Shown here: one piece after another, positions 13,087 to 13,352 of the stretch
Position numbering within the stretch: the first letter of the stretch is position 1
Layout: every line of letters starts with the position of its first letter
DNA from: VBDM01 sp035637655
Lineage (GTDB): Bacteria > Pseudomonadota > Gammaproteobacteria > Burkholderiales > SG8-39
Direction of reading: 5' to 3'
DNA length: 13,352 nt
Assembly (NCBI GenBank): GCA_035637655.1
Contig: DASPWT010000045.1
Span: 1 to 13,352, forward strand
The notes under the pieces: model-generated
Databases searched by the model: none
What the model was told of the DNA's origin: nothing
What the model saw: the letters and a program-made list of their open reading frames with translations, nothing else
Made by a program: the position numbers and the translations under genes

Positions 13087-13099
13087 GGTTTCGGAAACC
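13087..13099 (+). promoter_or_regulatory. Hairpin just before the right-edge gene
   Basis: GGTTT-CGG-AAACC forms a 5-bp stem, and outer CGAA (13079-13082) can pair with TTCG (13100-13103), leaving a 4-nt bulge. It ends directly before the GTG at 13105 and holds the only purine-rich ribosome-binding candidate (GGAAA). It may be the vapC terminator or may affect translation of the next gene. Confidence 0.35.
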
Positions 13100-13104
13100 T
13101 TCGA

Positions 13105-13352
13105 GTGAAAGCGCCCAGCGAAGAACAGTCTCGGAACGACTCGCCCTGCGCTCCGCGGGACCCGCTCGTCACTGAACTCGCGAAGGCGGAGTCGGACCTC
13201 GAGCGGATCGAAGCGCAGCGCACCGCGGCAAACGCCAGAATCGACGCGCTTCGAAAGGAGCTCGCAGCACTTGATGCGACTCCTCGGCCCGCGGTGCCCG
13301 AGCCGCTGCCGGGGTTTGCCCCCCGCACGCCAGCCGACAAGGTGAAACTGTT
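13105..13352 (+). CDS. N-terminus of probable TOTE conflict-system primase/helicase, cut by window edge
   Basis: 82 complete codons are visible. After a polar start (VKAPSEEQSRNDSPCAPRDP) comes a coiled-coil (about residues 21-57, e.g. LERIEAQRTAANARIDALRK), then a Pro-rich linker and LPGFAPRTPADKVKL. A coiled-coil followed by a Pro linker and a 'xP.dKv.LF' segment is what I recall of the N-terminus of large TOTE proteins (archaeo-eukaryotic primase plus superfamily-2 helicase, proposed to act in conflicts with mobile elements). The diagnostic primase and helicase domains would lie beyond the window, so this is recognition of a short lead-in only. The GTG at 13105 is the first normal start; the frame is open further upstream to the vapC end without another ATG/GTG/TTG. 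Confidence 0.55.
   Translation, partial: MKAPSEEQSRNDSPCAPRDPLVTELAKAESDLERIEAQRTAANARIDALRKELAALDATPRPAVPEPLPGFAPRTPADKVKL

Noticed and set aside
12759..13340. 193-codon minus-strand frame at the right edge
   Set aside because: Ser/Arg-rich antisense shadow of vapC and the right-edge gene.
1..13352. CRISPR array or insertion sequence
   Set aside because: No regularly spaced direct repeats, transposase motifs or terminal inverted repeats were seen.

Overview
The window is GC-rich and densely coded. It looks like a proteobacterial chromosome, most likely Betaproteobacteria, but this is an inference from codon/GC style and gene content (LytS/LytTR two-component pair, DUF6880 protein, RelE/HigB/AbrB-type toxin-antitoxin modules), not from a marker gene.

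Layout. Positions 1-1637 (minus strand) hold a LytS-type sensor kinase followed by a LytTR response regulator that runs off the left edge; they overlap by 4 bp. Divergent from them, 1861-3489 encodes an exported protein with four rhodanese-like repeats and one catalytic-type cysteine. From about 3500 onward the character changes to an accessory, defence-type region. In order it holds: a Phd-like antitoxin plus nucleotidyltransferase pair (3559-4604); a frameshifted DUF6880 gene (4793-6192); a leftward pair of an RHH/RAMA-like protein and a frameshifted ParE-like toxin (6256-7007); a rightward XRE plus AbiEii-type nucleotidyltransferase pair (7245-8362); an orphan AAA+ ATPase (8369-9712, minus); a higBA module (10124-10814, minus); a gene-poor stretch with a tRNA 3'-end fragment (11224-11256); and two back-to-back AbrB/PIN modules (11568-12240 minus, 12385-13019 plus). 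At the right edge is the 5' end of a gene that reads like the N-terminus of a TOTE-conflict-system primase/helicase (13105 onward).

How it fits together. Six complete or damaged toxin-antitoxin-like modules lie within about 9.5 kb, next to an orphan AAA+ ATPase and a probable mobile-element conflict gene. This fits a genomic island or TA hotspot, and the tRNA fragment is a possible attachment-site scar. Four of the TA operons have a -35/N17/-10 promoter placed so that transcription would begin at or next to the first ATG, i.e. predicted leaderless mRNAs. Several of these promoters carry palindromes over the -10 or start codon, as expected for antitoxin autorepression. The most novel-looking unit is the SeqA-like RHH/RAMA protein in the antitoxin position directly upstream of a ParE toxin.
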